Position numbers and translations under genes: made by a program. Shown one piece after another: positions 26,854 to 35,719 of a stretch of DNA of 61,605 nucleotides (its first letter is position 1; the number at the start of each line of letters is the position of its first letter). The notes under the pieces were generated by a model. That model saw only the letters and a program-made list of their open reading frames with translations. It was not told the DNA's origin and searched no databases. This stretch comes from Caedibacter sp. 37-49 (lineage in GTDB: Bacteria > Pseudomonadota > Alphaproteobacteria > Caedimonadales > Caedimonadaceae): the NCBI GenBank assembly GCA_001898725.1, contig MKUV01000032.1, positions 1 to 61,605 on the forward strand, given 5' to 3'.

Positions 26854-27690
26854 ATGTACTTTAAAAAATTAATATTTTTTTCTTGTACCTTTTTCTTGAT
26901 CTTGCAGAGTATTACTCACGCCAATGATTTACATTTCTTTATCTTAGAAAAAATCCTCCCCAATTCCCCCCGTATAAAAGCTTTTGAATGGCATGGAAAG
27001 AAATATTGGCTTAAAAAATCGACTTTGCATAAATTTTACTATCTTGAATGGTTAGGACGTGAAATTGGCGCTCTAACTATTCCTATCACTTTTTTAAAAC
27101 CAACACCTTATAGAACCAAAAGTCCTTTAGACATAGAAAAAGGAAGGTTGCTTCAGTGTGAGCAACTTAATATAAAGTGCCCACGCCTTGTAGAATATGA
27201 CAAAGATTGGCTCATCACAACTGATGAAGGAGTTTCTTCAGAAGATTTTATAAGAAGGCTCCCTGCCAATCAAAAATATGAATTTGTTCTTAAGCTGTTA
27301 AGAACAATTTTAGATAATCAAAAAAAAGGATTTTATCACGGTAGATATTATTTACGTGACATGCTTATTTCTTCAAAAGGGGAAATTTCTGTTTTTGACT
27401 TTGAAGAAAATCCTCTTTATATCATGAACTTAGAAGAAGCCAAAGCTCGAGAAATTTTTCATTTTATTGTCTCCGTATCTACAGTTTTAAATAAAGCTGA
27501 GATGCAAAAGCTTGGAGCCTGCTTAAATAAAAATCTTGAAAAAAAAACCAAGAAGCTTCTCTTAATTTTTAAAGACTATAAAAAAATGCTTACATTTTTT
27601 GATTTTATTAAACCCTATCTAGGAAGAGACTTTGTTCGTTTTTTAGATGCTACCTTTTTTATTATAAGAAACTTAGATTTGTGTAAATAA
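26854..27690 (+). CDS. Exported kinase-fold protein (LPS-kinase/RIO-like)
   Basis: A 278-residue protein with an N-terminal signal peptide or anchor (MYFKKLIFFSCTFFLILQSITHA). The rest resembles a small atypical protein kinase. A catalytic-loop-like segment HGRYYLRDM carries an RD pair, and a DFG-like segment VFDFEENP follows. A nucleotide-binding lysine may lie in KKYWLKK near the start. This pattern matches proteobacterial LPS/Kdo-kinase-like and RIO-like proteins annotated as Ser/Thr kinases. Those usually work in the cytosol, so the signal-like N-terminus is odd: an inner-membrane anchor facing the cytosol is equally possible. Substrate unknown. Confidence 0.6.
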   Translation: MYFKKLIFFSCTFFLILQSITHANDLHFFILEKILPNSPRIKAFEWHGKKYWLKKSTLHKFYYLEWLGREIGALTIPITFLKPTPYRTKSPLDIEKGRLLQCEQLNIKCPRLVEYDKDWLITTDEGVSSEDFIRRLPANQKYEFVLKLLRTILDNQKKGFYHGRYYLRDMLISSKGEISVFDFEENPLYIMNLEEAKAREIFHFIVSVSTVLNKAEMQKLGACLNKNLEKKTKKLLLIFKDYKKMLTFFDFIKPYLGRDFVRFLDATFFIIRNLDLCK

Positions 27691-27749
27691 AGTATAATAA
27701 TACGTCCCCCTTAAATAGTTTCATATGATTGCTTTAATTCATTTTTATT

Positions 27750-28277
27750 CTAAGTTTGTTCTTCAGCTATGTTTTTAGCAAGGTTAGAGGTATAAGCCAT
27801 TGCAATTGCTGATACAAGAAATGAGATGTGAATAATCACTTGCCATTTAATACTTGTTTCTGACATGCGTTCAATATTAATAAACGTTTTCAGAAGATGA
27901 ATAGAAGAAATTCCTATTAAAGCAAGAGCTAATTTTATTTTCATTGTATTTGCATTAACGTGATCTAACCATTCAGGGACATCTGGATGTTCATTCATGC
28001 GTAATCTGGAAACAAAAGTTTCATAACCCCCTATAATCACCATGATCAGCAAATTTGAAATCATAACAACATCAATTAATCCAAGTACAATAAGCATAAT
28101 TTCATCTTCACCAATCCCTTGGATACCAAGTACTAAATGCTTTAATTCAATAAGAAACAAATAAACATATATGGCTTGAGCAATTATAAGCCCAACATAT
28201 AAAGGGGCTTGTAACCAGCGACTTGAAAAAATTGTAAAGGCTAAAAAACGAGCTGTGTAATTTATTTTTTTATCCAT
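27750..28277 (-). CDS. UPF0114 (YqhA) family membrane protein
   Basis: A 175-residue inner-membrane protein with four hydrophobic segments. The N-terminal pattern FSSRWLQAPLYVGLIIAQ and the later FVSRLRMNEHPDVPEWLDHVN are diagnostic of the UPF0114 family. Function is not established. It lies just downstream of the universal stress protein gene on the same strand, with a 45-base gap, so the two are probably cotranscribed. Confidence 0.9.
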   Translation of the reverse strand: MDKKINYTARFLAFTIFSSRWLQAPLYVGLIIAQAIYVYLFLIELKHLVLGIQGIGEDEIMLIVLGLIDVVMISNLLIMVIIGGYETFVSRLRMNEHPDVPEWLDHVNANTMKIKLALALIGISSIHLLKTFINIERMSETSIKWQVIIHISFLVSAIAMAYTSNLAKNIAEEQT

Positions 28278-28322
28278 TTTTATTAACGTATAGTTACCTC
28301 CTACACTCTTATTTTCTTAAAG

Positions 28323-29156
28323 TTAATGATTAATAAATAAAGGTATTTCCGTTTTGTTCATAAGTATTTTTGTACATGATCCGAAAATAGCTTCACTTAA
28401 AATGTTATGACTAAAAGCTCCCATAACTATTAAAGAAGGCTTTATCTTAGAAATGACATTTAGAATGACTGATGCAGGATTTTCATCTGATATAATGCTG
28501 TGAGGCTTCAGTTGGACATCATAGGCTTTTCCTAAACTTATTGCTTGGTTTAGCGTAGCTTGTGCTTGCTCTTCTGAAGATTTAACTGTCACAATGTGTA
28601 TTTCTCTATTTTTAGCTAGATCAAGCAAAAGAAACATATGCAAAGCTTTTGAGGCATGAACGCTTCCATCATAAGCAACAATTACTTTTTCATTTTCTTC
28701 AAATGTCTCAGGAACAATAATTATGGGTCTTGGGTTATCGCGTGCTATATGCCTTACTGTTAAATCATTATCTTGTTCTAAGGCAAAATGAAAATCTGTT
28801 GTTTTTCCTAAAATAATTAAATCACCTTCATAGGACGCTCGCTCAATTTCTGAAACAGGAAATCCTTCAAATTCATAAGCATCAGCTTTAATTCCTTCTT
28901 GTTTGGCTTTAAGCTTGAATTGATCAAGAAGGTTGCGTAAGTGTCCTTCTGCTTCTTTAATAACAACCTCATCTCGATAAACTTTAAAAGCTGAACCTCC
29001 TAAAGGCTCAGGTTGCGCCGCAGTTAACCATGGGGTATCCAATACCGCAATAGCTATAAGGTGAGCTTCATGTTTCTTTGCTAAATTTATTGCGTAATCA
29101 CGGGCGTTAATACTGGCTTTTGACCCATCAAGAGCTAAAATAATCCGTTTTATCAT
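28323..29156 (-). CDS. Tandem universal stress protein
   Basis: Two UspA domains in one chain of 277 residues. The first begins IKRIILALDGSKASINARDYAI and the second begins near VIVAYDGSVHASKALHMFL. The second half ends with the nucleotide-binding pattern IVMGAFSHNILSEAIFGSCT, close to G-x2-G-x9-G-S/T. The first half ends with LIILGKTTD and appears degenerate for ATP binding. Tandem Usps usually bind ATP or adenylates and support stress survival. Cotranscribed with UPF0114. Confidence 0.9.
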   Translation of the reverse strand: MIKRIILALDGSKASINARDYAINLAKKHEAHLIAIAVLDTPWLTAAQPEPLGGSAFKVYRDEVVIKEAEGHLRNLLDQFKLKAKQEGIKADAYEFEGFPVSEIERASYEGDLIILGKTTDFHFALEQDNDLTVRHIARDNPRPIIIVPETFEENEKVIVAYDGSVHASKALHMFLLLDLAKNREIHIVTVKSSEEQAQATLNQAISLGKAYDVQLKPHSIISDENPASVILNVISKIKPSLIVMGAFSHNILSEAIFGSCTKILMNKTEIPLFINH

Positions 29157-29222
29157 TCTTTTTTCCCCACTGCTTATATATTACTATAACATATTTTCTT
29201 ATCTTTGAGGAGCAAGAAACTA

Positions 29223-29246
29223 CCCTCTCACTAAGTTGTAAGAGGG
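29223..29246 (-). terminator. Hairpin downstream of the XRE regulator gene
   Basis: Inverted repeat CCCTCT/AGAGGG extended by further pairs, small loop. It sits 21 bases after the stop of the regulator gene and before the Usp gene. The T-run is weak, so efficiency is uncertain. Confidence 0.4.
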
Positions 29247-29266
29247 CTACACAAATAACATATTAA

Positions 29267-30142
29267 TTAAGCAGCTTCCATAAGACCAATGATACGATAA
29301 ATCGTTTGGATCTTTTCATTTGGAAAACTGAATTGTTTAGTTACAAGTTTGTTATCTCGAGTGACCTCTGTAACGTTGATTACGCATTGATCAACCTTAT
29401 TATTATCTTGTTGCCATCCTTCGAATTCACCAACTATCGCTTCATTGTCGTGCGAAACTAACAAAACCGAACATTGCGGGGATAAAGGCCTTGTTGGATG
29501 AGCAAATATATGGTCTCCTGATCGATATCTAAGCTCATACTGATTATTATTTGAATCTAAACAAAATGATATGGCGCCAGCAATCCCAACAAGTTCTTGT
29601 GGACGCGCAATCCACTCTTGAGGGCTTTCAAAATCCATAATATTTTTCGAATTTTTATTGAAAATTCTATAAAGCGGTAAATCAGGCGTTGAAAAACGAA
29701 CAGATGAAGTAGCATCTGTGGTCTCATTATTTTCGTTTTGCATACGTGACATCATAACGAACTTACTGCTTTGTGCATCTGTCAATAAAAGGTCACCTGG
29801 ATGGCATGATAATACATGAGCAAGTCGCTGTAAGATATCCGCATTTAGACGTCTTGTTCCACTTTCAAGTCGTGAAAGATAAGAAGGTGAAAGCTTTGTT
29901 AAATCAGCAAGCTCCTCTAAAGTATAGCCTCTTTGCAATCTTAAATCACGCAATGGATGTCTTGAACGTTTACGCTTTCTTGTTAATAGCTTATTTGGTG
30001 CAGTACGACCAAATGGTTGTGAAGTAGGCATAAAATGAACATTTTGTGTTTGAAGTTCAGTATTTGCAGCTTTTTGAGATGTGCTAGTCTTTTTAAAATT
30101 GCCAGATATATTGCCTACTTGTGAGTATTTTTTAACAGTCAT
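29267..30142 (-). CDS. XRE-family regulator with S24/LexA-like C-terminus
   Basis: A 291-residue DNA-binding protein. After a basic, disordered N-terminal tail (about 60 residues) comes a helix-turn-helix of the Cro/cI type: LRLQRGYTLEELADLTKLS, PSYLSRLESGTRRLNADILQ. The last 100 residues (YRSGDHIFAHPTRPLSPQCSVLL, then VGEFEGW) resemble the beta fold of S24/LexA-type regulators. The catalytic Ser/Lys pair is not evident, so it is probably a ligand or dimer domain rather than a protease. It is divergent from a second DNA-binding gene across a 234-base region that likely holds its operator. Confidence 0.75.
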   Translation of the reverse strand: MTVKKYSQVGNISGNFKKTSTSQKAANTELQTQNVHFMPTSQPFGRTAPNKLLTRKRKRSRHPLRDLRLQRGYTLEELADLTKLSPSYLSRLESGTRRLNADILQRLAHVLSCHPGDLLLTDAQSSKFVMMSRMQNENNETTDATSSVRFSTPDLPLYRIFNKNSKNIMDFESPQEWIARPQELVGIAGAISFCLDSNNNQYELRYRSGDHIFAHPTRPLSPQCSVLLVSHDNEAIVGEFEGWQQDNNKVDQCVINVTEVTRDNKLVTKQFSFPNEKIQTIYRIIGLMEAA

Positions 30143-30290
30143 TCTTAACCCTTTCCCCTTTAATCTTCCCTAAATTTTTCAAATATCAATAGTTGTACAT
30201 TATTGCCCATAATTTTTCCAAAGAAAAATAAAAATTGACATTTACATGACCTTTTTGGCATTAAAATAGCCATGTGATTTTTGTATACCT

Positions 30291-30311
30291 TATATGCGTA
30301 AAATACATATA
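30291..30311. promoter_or_regulatory. Candidate operator (inverted repeat)
   Basis: TATATG, 9-base spacer, CATATA in the divergent region between the XRE regulator and the DNA-binding protein gene, 65 bases before the latter's ATG. The spacing centres the arms 15 bases apart. In AT-rich DNA such a match can be chance. Confidence 0.3.
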
Positions 30312-30376
30312 GGTGCAAGATCCTTTTTTAAATAAATGAAAAAAAAATATAAACAGTTAGGTTAAGGGAGTAAAAA

Positions 30377-30994
30377 ATGTCTAAAAATCAAGAAAAACGT
30401 CCATGGAGCGCCCAAGAAATTGAATACTTAAAACTAGGTTTTGAAATGAAAACACGATTAAAAATTATTGCAAAAGTACTTAATCGTAGTGAAACGTCTG
30501 TAAATAAAGCACTCTCTCGCTTTGGTATTCGCCCATATGGCCTTAAGGGAAGATTAAAAAATAATAAAAGTGCATTGTCTGATCCAACAGAGATAAGTTT
30601 TAAACAAGCTTTAGACAAGTATTGTCAAAAATCGGAGAGTTCTTCTCATTTTATAAATTTACAAAAAAAAAGTAAAATGTTGAAATCAGTTAAGCAAAAA
30701 AAGAAAAAAAATAAATTATCTTTAAAGTCGTCTTTAAATTATGAATATCTCTGGGAAAATAATATGCCAAGAAATAGAGATTCTCGAGAAGATTGGCATG
30801 ATTTCGATTTTGCCGTAAATTTTTTAAGAAAGATTGGTGATCGAGTTAGTTATTCATGCGCAAAATTAAAAAGAAAGACACTTTTTATTAATGGTAAACC
30901 TTTTACAACTCAACAAATGTTGCTTCGGCTTAATCGCTTAAGGTTACAATCTGGCCTTAGTCCAATTTATATTGCAAACATTACTGAGTTTTAA
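30377..30994 (+). CDS. Predicted DNA-binding protein, SANT/homeodomain-like HTH
   Basis: A 205-residue basic protein. The first 55 residues (RPWSAQEIEYLKLGFEMK, LKIIAKVLNRSETSVNKALSRFG) form a Myb/SANT- or GcrA-like tri-helical DNA-binding unit. A lysine-rich linker follows (around residues 85-115). The C-terminal part (residues 120-205) is charged and contains REDWHDFDFAVNFLRKIGD. No family is recognised for the whole protein. A clear AAGGGAG site precedes the ATG. It is divergent from an XRE-type regulator, suggesting a regulatory pair. Confidence 0.6.
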   Translation: MSKNQEKRPWSAQEIEYLKLGFEMKTRLKIIAKVLNRSETSVNKALSRFGIRPYGLKGRLKNNKSALSDPTEISFKQALDKYCQKSESSSHFINLQKKSKMLKSVKQKKKKNKLSLKSSLNYEYLWENNMPRNRDSREDWHDFDFAVNFLRKIGDRVSYSCAKLKRKTLFINGKPFTTQQMLLRLNRLRLQSGLSPIYIANITEF

Positions 30995-31071
30995 ATTTAT
31001 TTGCAGAGATTTAAAAAGGAGCTTATTCAGTTTATGATGTGACTTTCAGTCTTTAGAAAGGTGTAATTAAG

Positions 31072-32241
31072 ATGGGAAGTATACCTAACGTGTATCCTCA
31101 AATTCCTTATTTTGGAGCTGGCCCTTGTGCTAAACCTCCTGGATGGGAATCAAGCCACCTTAAAAATGCATTCACGGCGAGGTCACATCGTTCTGAACAA
31201 GGTATAGAACGTATACAGGAAATTTTAACACTTCTTCGTTCGGTCTTAGAAATTCCAAAAAACTATAAAATAGCTCTTATTTCTGGATCAGCAACGGCGG
31301 CAGTTGAAACTTGTCTTTGGAACTTATTGGGAAAAAAATCTGTCCAGGTTCATGTCTGGGATATTTTTGGCCAACGTTGGGCAAATGATATAAAAAATTC
31401 CCTAAAACTAAAAAATGCTAATTTAATAGGGCTCAACTCTAAGAATCTTCCGCAACTTGAAAAAACCGACTTTGAACAAGATGTTGTATTTACGATCAAT
31501 GCAAGCACAAGCGGTATTCTTCCTTTAGACAATTCATGGATCAACAATACTCCTCAAGGATTAGTTATATGCGACGCAACATCCTCAGCTTTTGCTGTTC
31601 CTTTGCCTTGGAATAAGCTTGATGCAACAGCATTTTCATTCCAGAAAGGTCTTGGTGGCGAAGCAGGCCTCGGTGTTATAGTTTTAAGTCCAAAAGCTAT
31701 TGAGCATATTGAAAATCATATTCCAGCATGGCCTATCCCCTATCTATTGCGTTTAACAACAGAAACACGAGAGATTAACAATAAGCTTTTTGAAGGGTTT
31801 TTATTAAATACCCCGTCAATGCTTCTTATTGAAGATACCTTATATGCTCTTAAATGGGCAAAAGCTATTGGAGGACAAAAAGTACTTCATCAAAGAACAA
31901 TCAAAAATTATAAGGTCATAAAAGAATGGATAAAAACAATTTGTTGGAGTCAATTTTTGGTTCATTCAGAAGAATTTAGATCACCAACAACGGTATGTTT
32001 AGAGTTCATTGAGCCTTGGTTTAAAGAATTAACTCGTGAACATCAGTGGCAAGTAATTAGACAATTTTGCGCGCTTCTTGCAAAATACAATGCTGCTTTT
32101 GACATTCAGAATCATATACTAGGTGAACCTTCATTGAGAATATGGAGCGGTCCTACTATCGAAACAACCGATTTAAATAAGCTTATGCCTTGGCTTGAAT
32201 GGGCTTATGATAAGATAAAAAATGAAAAAGCCTTCAAATAG
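31072..32241 (+). CDS. serC: Phosphoserine aminotransferase
   Basis: PLP enzyme of 389 residues, converting 3-phosphohydroxypyruvate and glutamate to phosphoserine. It has the alphaproteobacterial form of the N-terminus, PYFGAGPCAKPPGW. The PLP aspartate is in VICDATSSAF and the PLP lysine in FSFQKGLGGEAGLG. The last helix reads LMPWLEWAYD. The usual partner serA is not in the window, and the gene stands alone between regulators and a terminator hairpin. A role in pyridoxine synthesis is also known for SerC. Confidence 0.9.
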   Translation: MGSIPNVYPQIPYFGAGPCAKPPGWESSHLKNAFTARSHRSEQGIERIQEILTLLRSVLEIPKNYKIALISGSATAAVETCLWNLLGKKSVQVHVWDIFGQRWANDIKNSLKLKNANLIGLNSKNLPQLEKTDFEQDVVFTINASTSGILPLDNSWINNTPQGLVICDATSSAFAVPLPWNKLDATAFSFQKGLGGEAGLGVIVLSPKAIEHIENHIPAWPIPYLLRLTTETREINNKLFEGFLLNTPSMLLIEDTLYALKWAKAIGGQKVLHQRTIKNYKVIKEWIKTICWSQFLVHSEEFRSPTTVCLEFIEPWFKELTREHQWQVIRQFCALLAKYNAAFDIQNHILGEPSLRIWSGPTIETTDLNKLMPWLEWAYDKIKNEKAFK

Positions 32242-32268
32242 TTAAATATGAAGGCCTTAAGTTTTTTA
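32230..32268 (+). terminator. Terminator of serC
   Basis: GCCTTCA and TGAAGGC, 12-base loop, followed after CTTAAG by six T residues. The left arm lies inside the last codons of serC. Confidence 0.65.
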
Positions 32269-32305
32269 ATATAAGTTATCTCTTTATTTTATTAAAAATC
32301 CTTTT

Positions 32306-32521
32306 TTATAATGGAAGTTTTGTTAAAACAGTTTTTCCAATACCAATAGCAGCTTTTTGAACATTTGGATTGGTAACAACTTTTCCTACAGTTTTCACAG
32401 CGTTATGTGCGATGTGTTTTAATTTAGAAAAAATACTTGCATCAGCACTAGGAGTTGATAATAATGCAATTGATAAAACTAGTGTACTTATTAAACTTTT
32501 TTTCATATATTTTTTTTTCAT
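32306..32521 (-). CDS. Secreted cationic amphipathic peptide precursor
   Basis: A 71-residue precursor. The signal peptide (basic start, LISTLVLSIALLSTPSADA) ends in an Ala-x-Ala site. The predicted mature peptide of 43 residues starts SIFSKLKHIAHNAVKTVGK, then has a short N-P-N break, and ends in AAIGIGKTVLTKLPL. It has seven Lys, two His and no acidic residue. The arrangement helix-hinge-helix with Lys on one face resembles cecropin-type membrane-active peptides in architecture. An AAGGAAG site fits the ATG at 32521; Met6 is an alternative. No immunity or processing gene is adjacent. Function unproven. Confidence 0.6.
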   Translation of the reverse strand: MKKKYMKKSLISTLVLSIALLSTPSADASIFSKLKHIAHNAVKTVGKVVTNPNVQKAAIGIGKTVLTKLPL

Positions 32522-32678
32522 CTTGATCTTCCTTTCTTTTTATTAAGTAATTATTTCATTTACTTTTATTTTATTAGAAAAAAATTAATAAATAACTAAT
32601 TGCTACATAGAAAGATGTGGTTTGCTTGTATTTTAAAGAAAATTATGATAGCAAAAGAGACTATTATCAGAGAATAAA

Positions 32679-34319
32679 ATGATTGAAAATTCTTCCAAGT
32701 ACTTAGTTTTAGCACGTAAATACCGACCTACTAAATTCTCAGACCTTGTTGGGCAAGATATCTTAGTGCAGATCTTAAGCAATGGCATAGCTGAAAATCG
32801 ACTTCCACATGCTTTTATTTTAACAGGCATTAGAGGTACTGGAAAAACAACAACTGCGCGGATTATTGCAAGAGCTCTCAATTGTATAGGTATTGATGGA
32901 AAAAGTGATATCACCCCCTCGCCTTGTGATAAATGCGAACATTGTCAAGCAATTGCAGATGATCGCCATATTGATGTTATTGAAATGGATGCAGCAAGCA
33001 GAACAGGGATTGATGATATTCGAGAAGTGATTGAAGCATCTCGTTACAAAGCTGTTTCTGCTCGATATAAAATCTATATTATCGATGAAGTACATATGCT
33101 TTCAAAAAATGCCTTTAATGCTCTTCTTAAAACTCTCGAAGAACCTCCTCCTCATGTTAAGTTTATCTTTGCGACGACTGAAATTCGTAAGATTCCAGAT
33201 ACTATTTTATCGAGGTGTATGCGTTTTGATTTAAAACGAATAGATGAAGAAACTTTAAAGAATCATTTCAAGAACATTACGATGCTTGAAGGTAAATCAA
33301 TTGAAGATGAAGCGCTTGACCTAATAGCACGCGCAGCAGACGGCTCAGTAAGGGATGGTCTTTCTATTTTAGATCAAGCGATTATGCTCTCACAATCCCT
33401 TATAACAAACGAACAAGTTCGGATAATGCTTGGTCTAACAAATCAAAATTATCTCGTGGTTCTTTTCAAAAATATACTTCAGGGCGAACCAAAAGCCATA
33501 TTAAATCAATTCCGAAAAATAAATCAACAAGGCGTTGATCCTTTAAATATTTTAAAAGATTTATTAAGCTTTATCCATTGGATAAGCGTACGTGCCATTG
33601 ATAGAAAACTTCAAAACTATCCTGGGCTTTCAAAAGAACAAATTGAAGAATGTGATCAATTAACTCAAGAGTTTAGTTTTCCCCTCTATACACGCCTTTG
33701 GCAAAGTCTTATTAAGGGCATTGAAGAAGCTTCTTTAGCTCCCCTACCTGAGCAAGCAGTTGAAATAATTTTGCTAAGACTATGCTATCTTAGCCATCTC
33801 CCAACGCCTAAAGAAATTATTCAAAATATACAAAAATCTCCTCAGCCACTGGAGATAGAGCCTCAGTTTCAGCCTGAAGAAAAATTAATTGAAGAGAAGA
33901 TTTCAAGTCCTGTAGTTCCTCAATCTCTCCAAGAGCCACTCCCTAAAGACTTTAAAGAAGTCGTTGCCCTTTTTCATAAGCATAAAGAACCCTTGCTTGA
34001 AAGTGTGCTTAAAAATGATGTTCATGTAATTCATTTTGAACCAGGGAAAATTACGCTTTATTTATCTTCTCATGCGCCAAAAGATTTGATACATCAATTA
34101 AAAATACATCTTAAGAAATGGACTAAAATTGATTGGGAAATCATTGTTCAAGATAAAGGAGATAAAAATTATCCTTCTTTACAAAACCAACATGAAGTGG
34201 AACGTTCAAAAATTCGAGAAGCTTTATTAAATGAACCTCTTGTGAAAGAGGTTCAAAAAAATTTCCCTGATTCTGAAGTTGTATACATTGATGATATTCC
34301 TAAGGAGAAAATAATATGA
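32679..34319 (+). CDS. dnaX: DNA polymerase III subunits gamma/tau
   Basis: Clamp-loader ATPase of the replicative polymerase, 546 residues. It begins ARKYRPTKFSDLVGQD. Walker A is GIRGTGKTTTARIIARALNC, and the zinc cysteines follow in CDKCEHC. Walker B is IIDEVHML, sensor 1 is FIFATTEIRKIP with SRC after it, and the RDGLSILDQA segment is present. The C-terminal third is variable and shorter than in E. coli tau. The ybaB start overlaps the stop by 4 bases. Confidence 0.97.
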   Translation: MIENSSKYLVLARKYRPTKFSDLVGQDILVQILSNGIAENRLPHAFILTGIRGTGKTTTARIIARALNCIGIDGKSDITPSPCDKCEHCQAIADDRHIDVIEMDAASRTGIDDIREVIEASRYKAVSARYKIYIIDEVHMLSKNAFNALLKTLEEPPPHVKFIFATTEIRKIPDTILSRCMRFDLKRIDEETLKNHFKNITMLEGKSIEDEALDLIARAADGSVRDGLSILDQAIMLSQSLITNEQVRIMLGLTNQNYLVVLFKNILQGEPKAILNQFRKINQQGVDPLNILKDLLSFIHWISVRAIDRKLQNYPGLSKEQIEECDQLTQEFSFPLYTRLWQSLIKGIEEASLAPLPEQAVEIILLRLCYLSHLPTPKEIIQNIQKSPQPLEIEPQFQPEEKLIEEKISSPVVPQSLQEPLPKDFKEVVALFHKHKEPLLESVLKNDVHVIHFEPGKITLYLSSHAPKDLIHQLKIHLKKWTKIDWEIIVQDKGDKNYPSLQNQHEVERSKIREALLNEPLVKEVQKNFPDSEVVYIDDIPKEKII

Positions 34320-34639
34320 AAAATATTGGCCAACTCATGAAGCAAGCTCAAGAAATGCAGGCACAAATGGCTGCTATGCAAGATCAATTAGGGAGTATTC
34401 TTGTTGATGGTAAAGCCGGCGGAGGTATGGTTGAGGTTACTTTAAGCTGCAAAAATGAACTAAAAAAACTTAAAATTGATCCTTCTTTATTAAATCCAGC
34501 AGAAGCAGAAATTTTAGAAGACCTTTTGATTGCGGCTTTCAATGATGCTAAACAAAAAGCTGAAACCCGAACGGCTGAAGAAATGGCGAAAATTACATCT
34601 GGATTGAAATTACCTGGCGGTATGACTCTTCCATTTTAA
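34316..34639 (+). CDS. YbaB/EbfC family nucleoid-associated protein
   Basis: A 107-residue DNA-binding protein of the YbaB family. The Gln/Met-rich start (MKQAQEMQAQMAAMQDQL), the GGGMVEVTLSCKNELKKLKIDPSLL core and the ending KLPGGMTLPF are typical. It overlaps dnaX by 4 bases and precedes recR by 44, the conserved dnaX-ybaB-recR order. Confidence 0.95.
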   Translation: MKNIGQLMKQAQEMQAQMAAMQDQLGSILVDGKAGGGMVEVTLSCKNELKKLKIDPSLLNPAEAEILEDLLIAAFNDAKQKAETRTAEEMAKITSGLKLPGGMTLPF

Positions 34640-34683
34640 AAAAGTAAAATTTGCATAAACATACTCATTAAAAAGTTACATTT

Positions 34684-35277
34684 ATGATAGGATCTGAACT
34701 TCAAATATTAATACAATTATTGGCCAAGCTACCAGGTTTGGGGCCCCGTTCAGCACGAAGAGTTGCACTTCATCTTTTAAAATATAGAACAGAACTGATG
34801 CTCCCTCTTTCAGAAGCTTTGAATACAACTGCTCAAACCATTAAAATTTGCGATACATGCGGAAATCTAGATACTCAAAACCCCTGCCATATTTGCATTA
34901 ATAATCACCGAGAATTAGGGTTATTATGCATTGTTGAAAATGTTGCAGATTTATGGGCTATAGAAAGATCTGGATCTTTTAAAGGCTACTATCATGTTTT
35001 AGGAGGGACACTTTCGGCTTTAGAAGGAATTGGACCTGAACAGTTAAAAATACCGGCTCTTTTACAAAGAGTACAAACAAGTGGTATCTATGAGATAATC
35101 CTTGCTCTTAATGCCACTGTTGAAGGACAAACAACTGCTTATTACCTTGCCGATGCTTTAAAAACAACAAATGCAAAAGTTACTGCGTTGGCTCACGGAG
35201 TTCCTTTAGGAGGTGAACTAGATTATTTGGATGACGGAACTTTAACTGCCGCATTAGGTGCAAGGCGACAGCTATAA
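34684..35277 (+). CDS. recR: Recombination protein RecR
   Basis: RecFOR-pathway protein, 197 residues. The helix-hairpin-helix [21 protein letters not shown] is at the N-terminus. The zinc finger is [16 protein letters not shown]. The Toprim domain contains [25 protein letters not shown], and [23 protein letters not shown] is near the end. RecR loads RecA onto gapped DNA with RecF/RecO, which are not in the window. It is the last gene of the dnaX operon and converges on the IHF/HU gene. Confidence 0.97.
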   Translation: MIGSELQILIQLLAKLPGLGPRSARRVALHLLKYRTELMLPLSEALNTTAQTIKICDTCGNLDTQNPCHICINNHRELGLLCIVENVADLWAIERSGSFKGYYHVLGGTLSALEGIGPEQLKIPALLQRVQTSGIYEIILALNATVEGQTTAYYLADALKTTNAKVTALAHGVPLGGELDYLDDGTLTAALGARRQL

Positions 35278-35286
35278 CTTGATTTA

Positions 35287-35565
35287 TTAACTATTTAATC
35301 GGTCCCTAAGCTGCTTCCCAGCTTTAAAGAATGGCACAGACTTAGCTTCAACTTTTACTGATTGACCTGTTCTGGGGTTTCTACCAGCTCTAGCTTGTCT
35401 TTTTCGTATTGTAAAAACACCAAACCCTCTAAGTTCCACCCGAGTACCTTCTGCTAAAGCATTTGAAATTTCATCTAACACTGCTGTAACACTTTTTTCA
35501 GCCTGTGCTACAGTTAAAGAAGAATTTACTTCTAAGATACGTTCTACAAGTTCTGAACGGGTCAT
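35287..35565 (-). CDS. ihfB: HU/IHF family DNA-bending protein, IHF-beta-like
   Basis: A 92-residue nucleoid protein. [10 protein letters not shown] at the start, [26 protein letters not shown] (the DNA-intercalating beta arm with Asn-Pro) and [15 protein letters not shown] at the end fit IHF-beta better than HU. The ATG at 35565 is preceded by AGAGG at 8 bases; an upstream GTG at 35574 is too close to that site. It has its own promoter region to the right, where a gap of about 150 bases leads to tdk's 3' end. Confidence 0.88.
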   Translation of the reverse strand: MTRSELVERILEVNSSLTVAQAEKSVTAVLDEISNALAEGTRVELRGFGVFTIRKRQARAGRNPRTGQSVKVEAKSVPFFKAGKQLRDRLNS

Positions 35566-35719
35566 TTTTCCCACCTCTTATAATTTAATAATATGATAAG
35601 CGTGCCAAATACGTAAGCTCTCGTCAAGTATTTAATCTAATTAGATAATAAATTAATAACATAACAAAATGCCTCTTCAGATATAATAAAAATTATTTGA
35701 ATTATTTCATACCGAGTAA

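Noticed and set aside
29267-30994. XRE/S24 regulator as evidence of a prophage
   Set aside because: No integrase, capsid, portal or terminase gene lies nearby; only a regulatory pair is seen.
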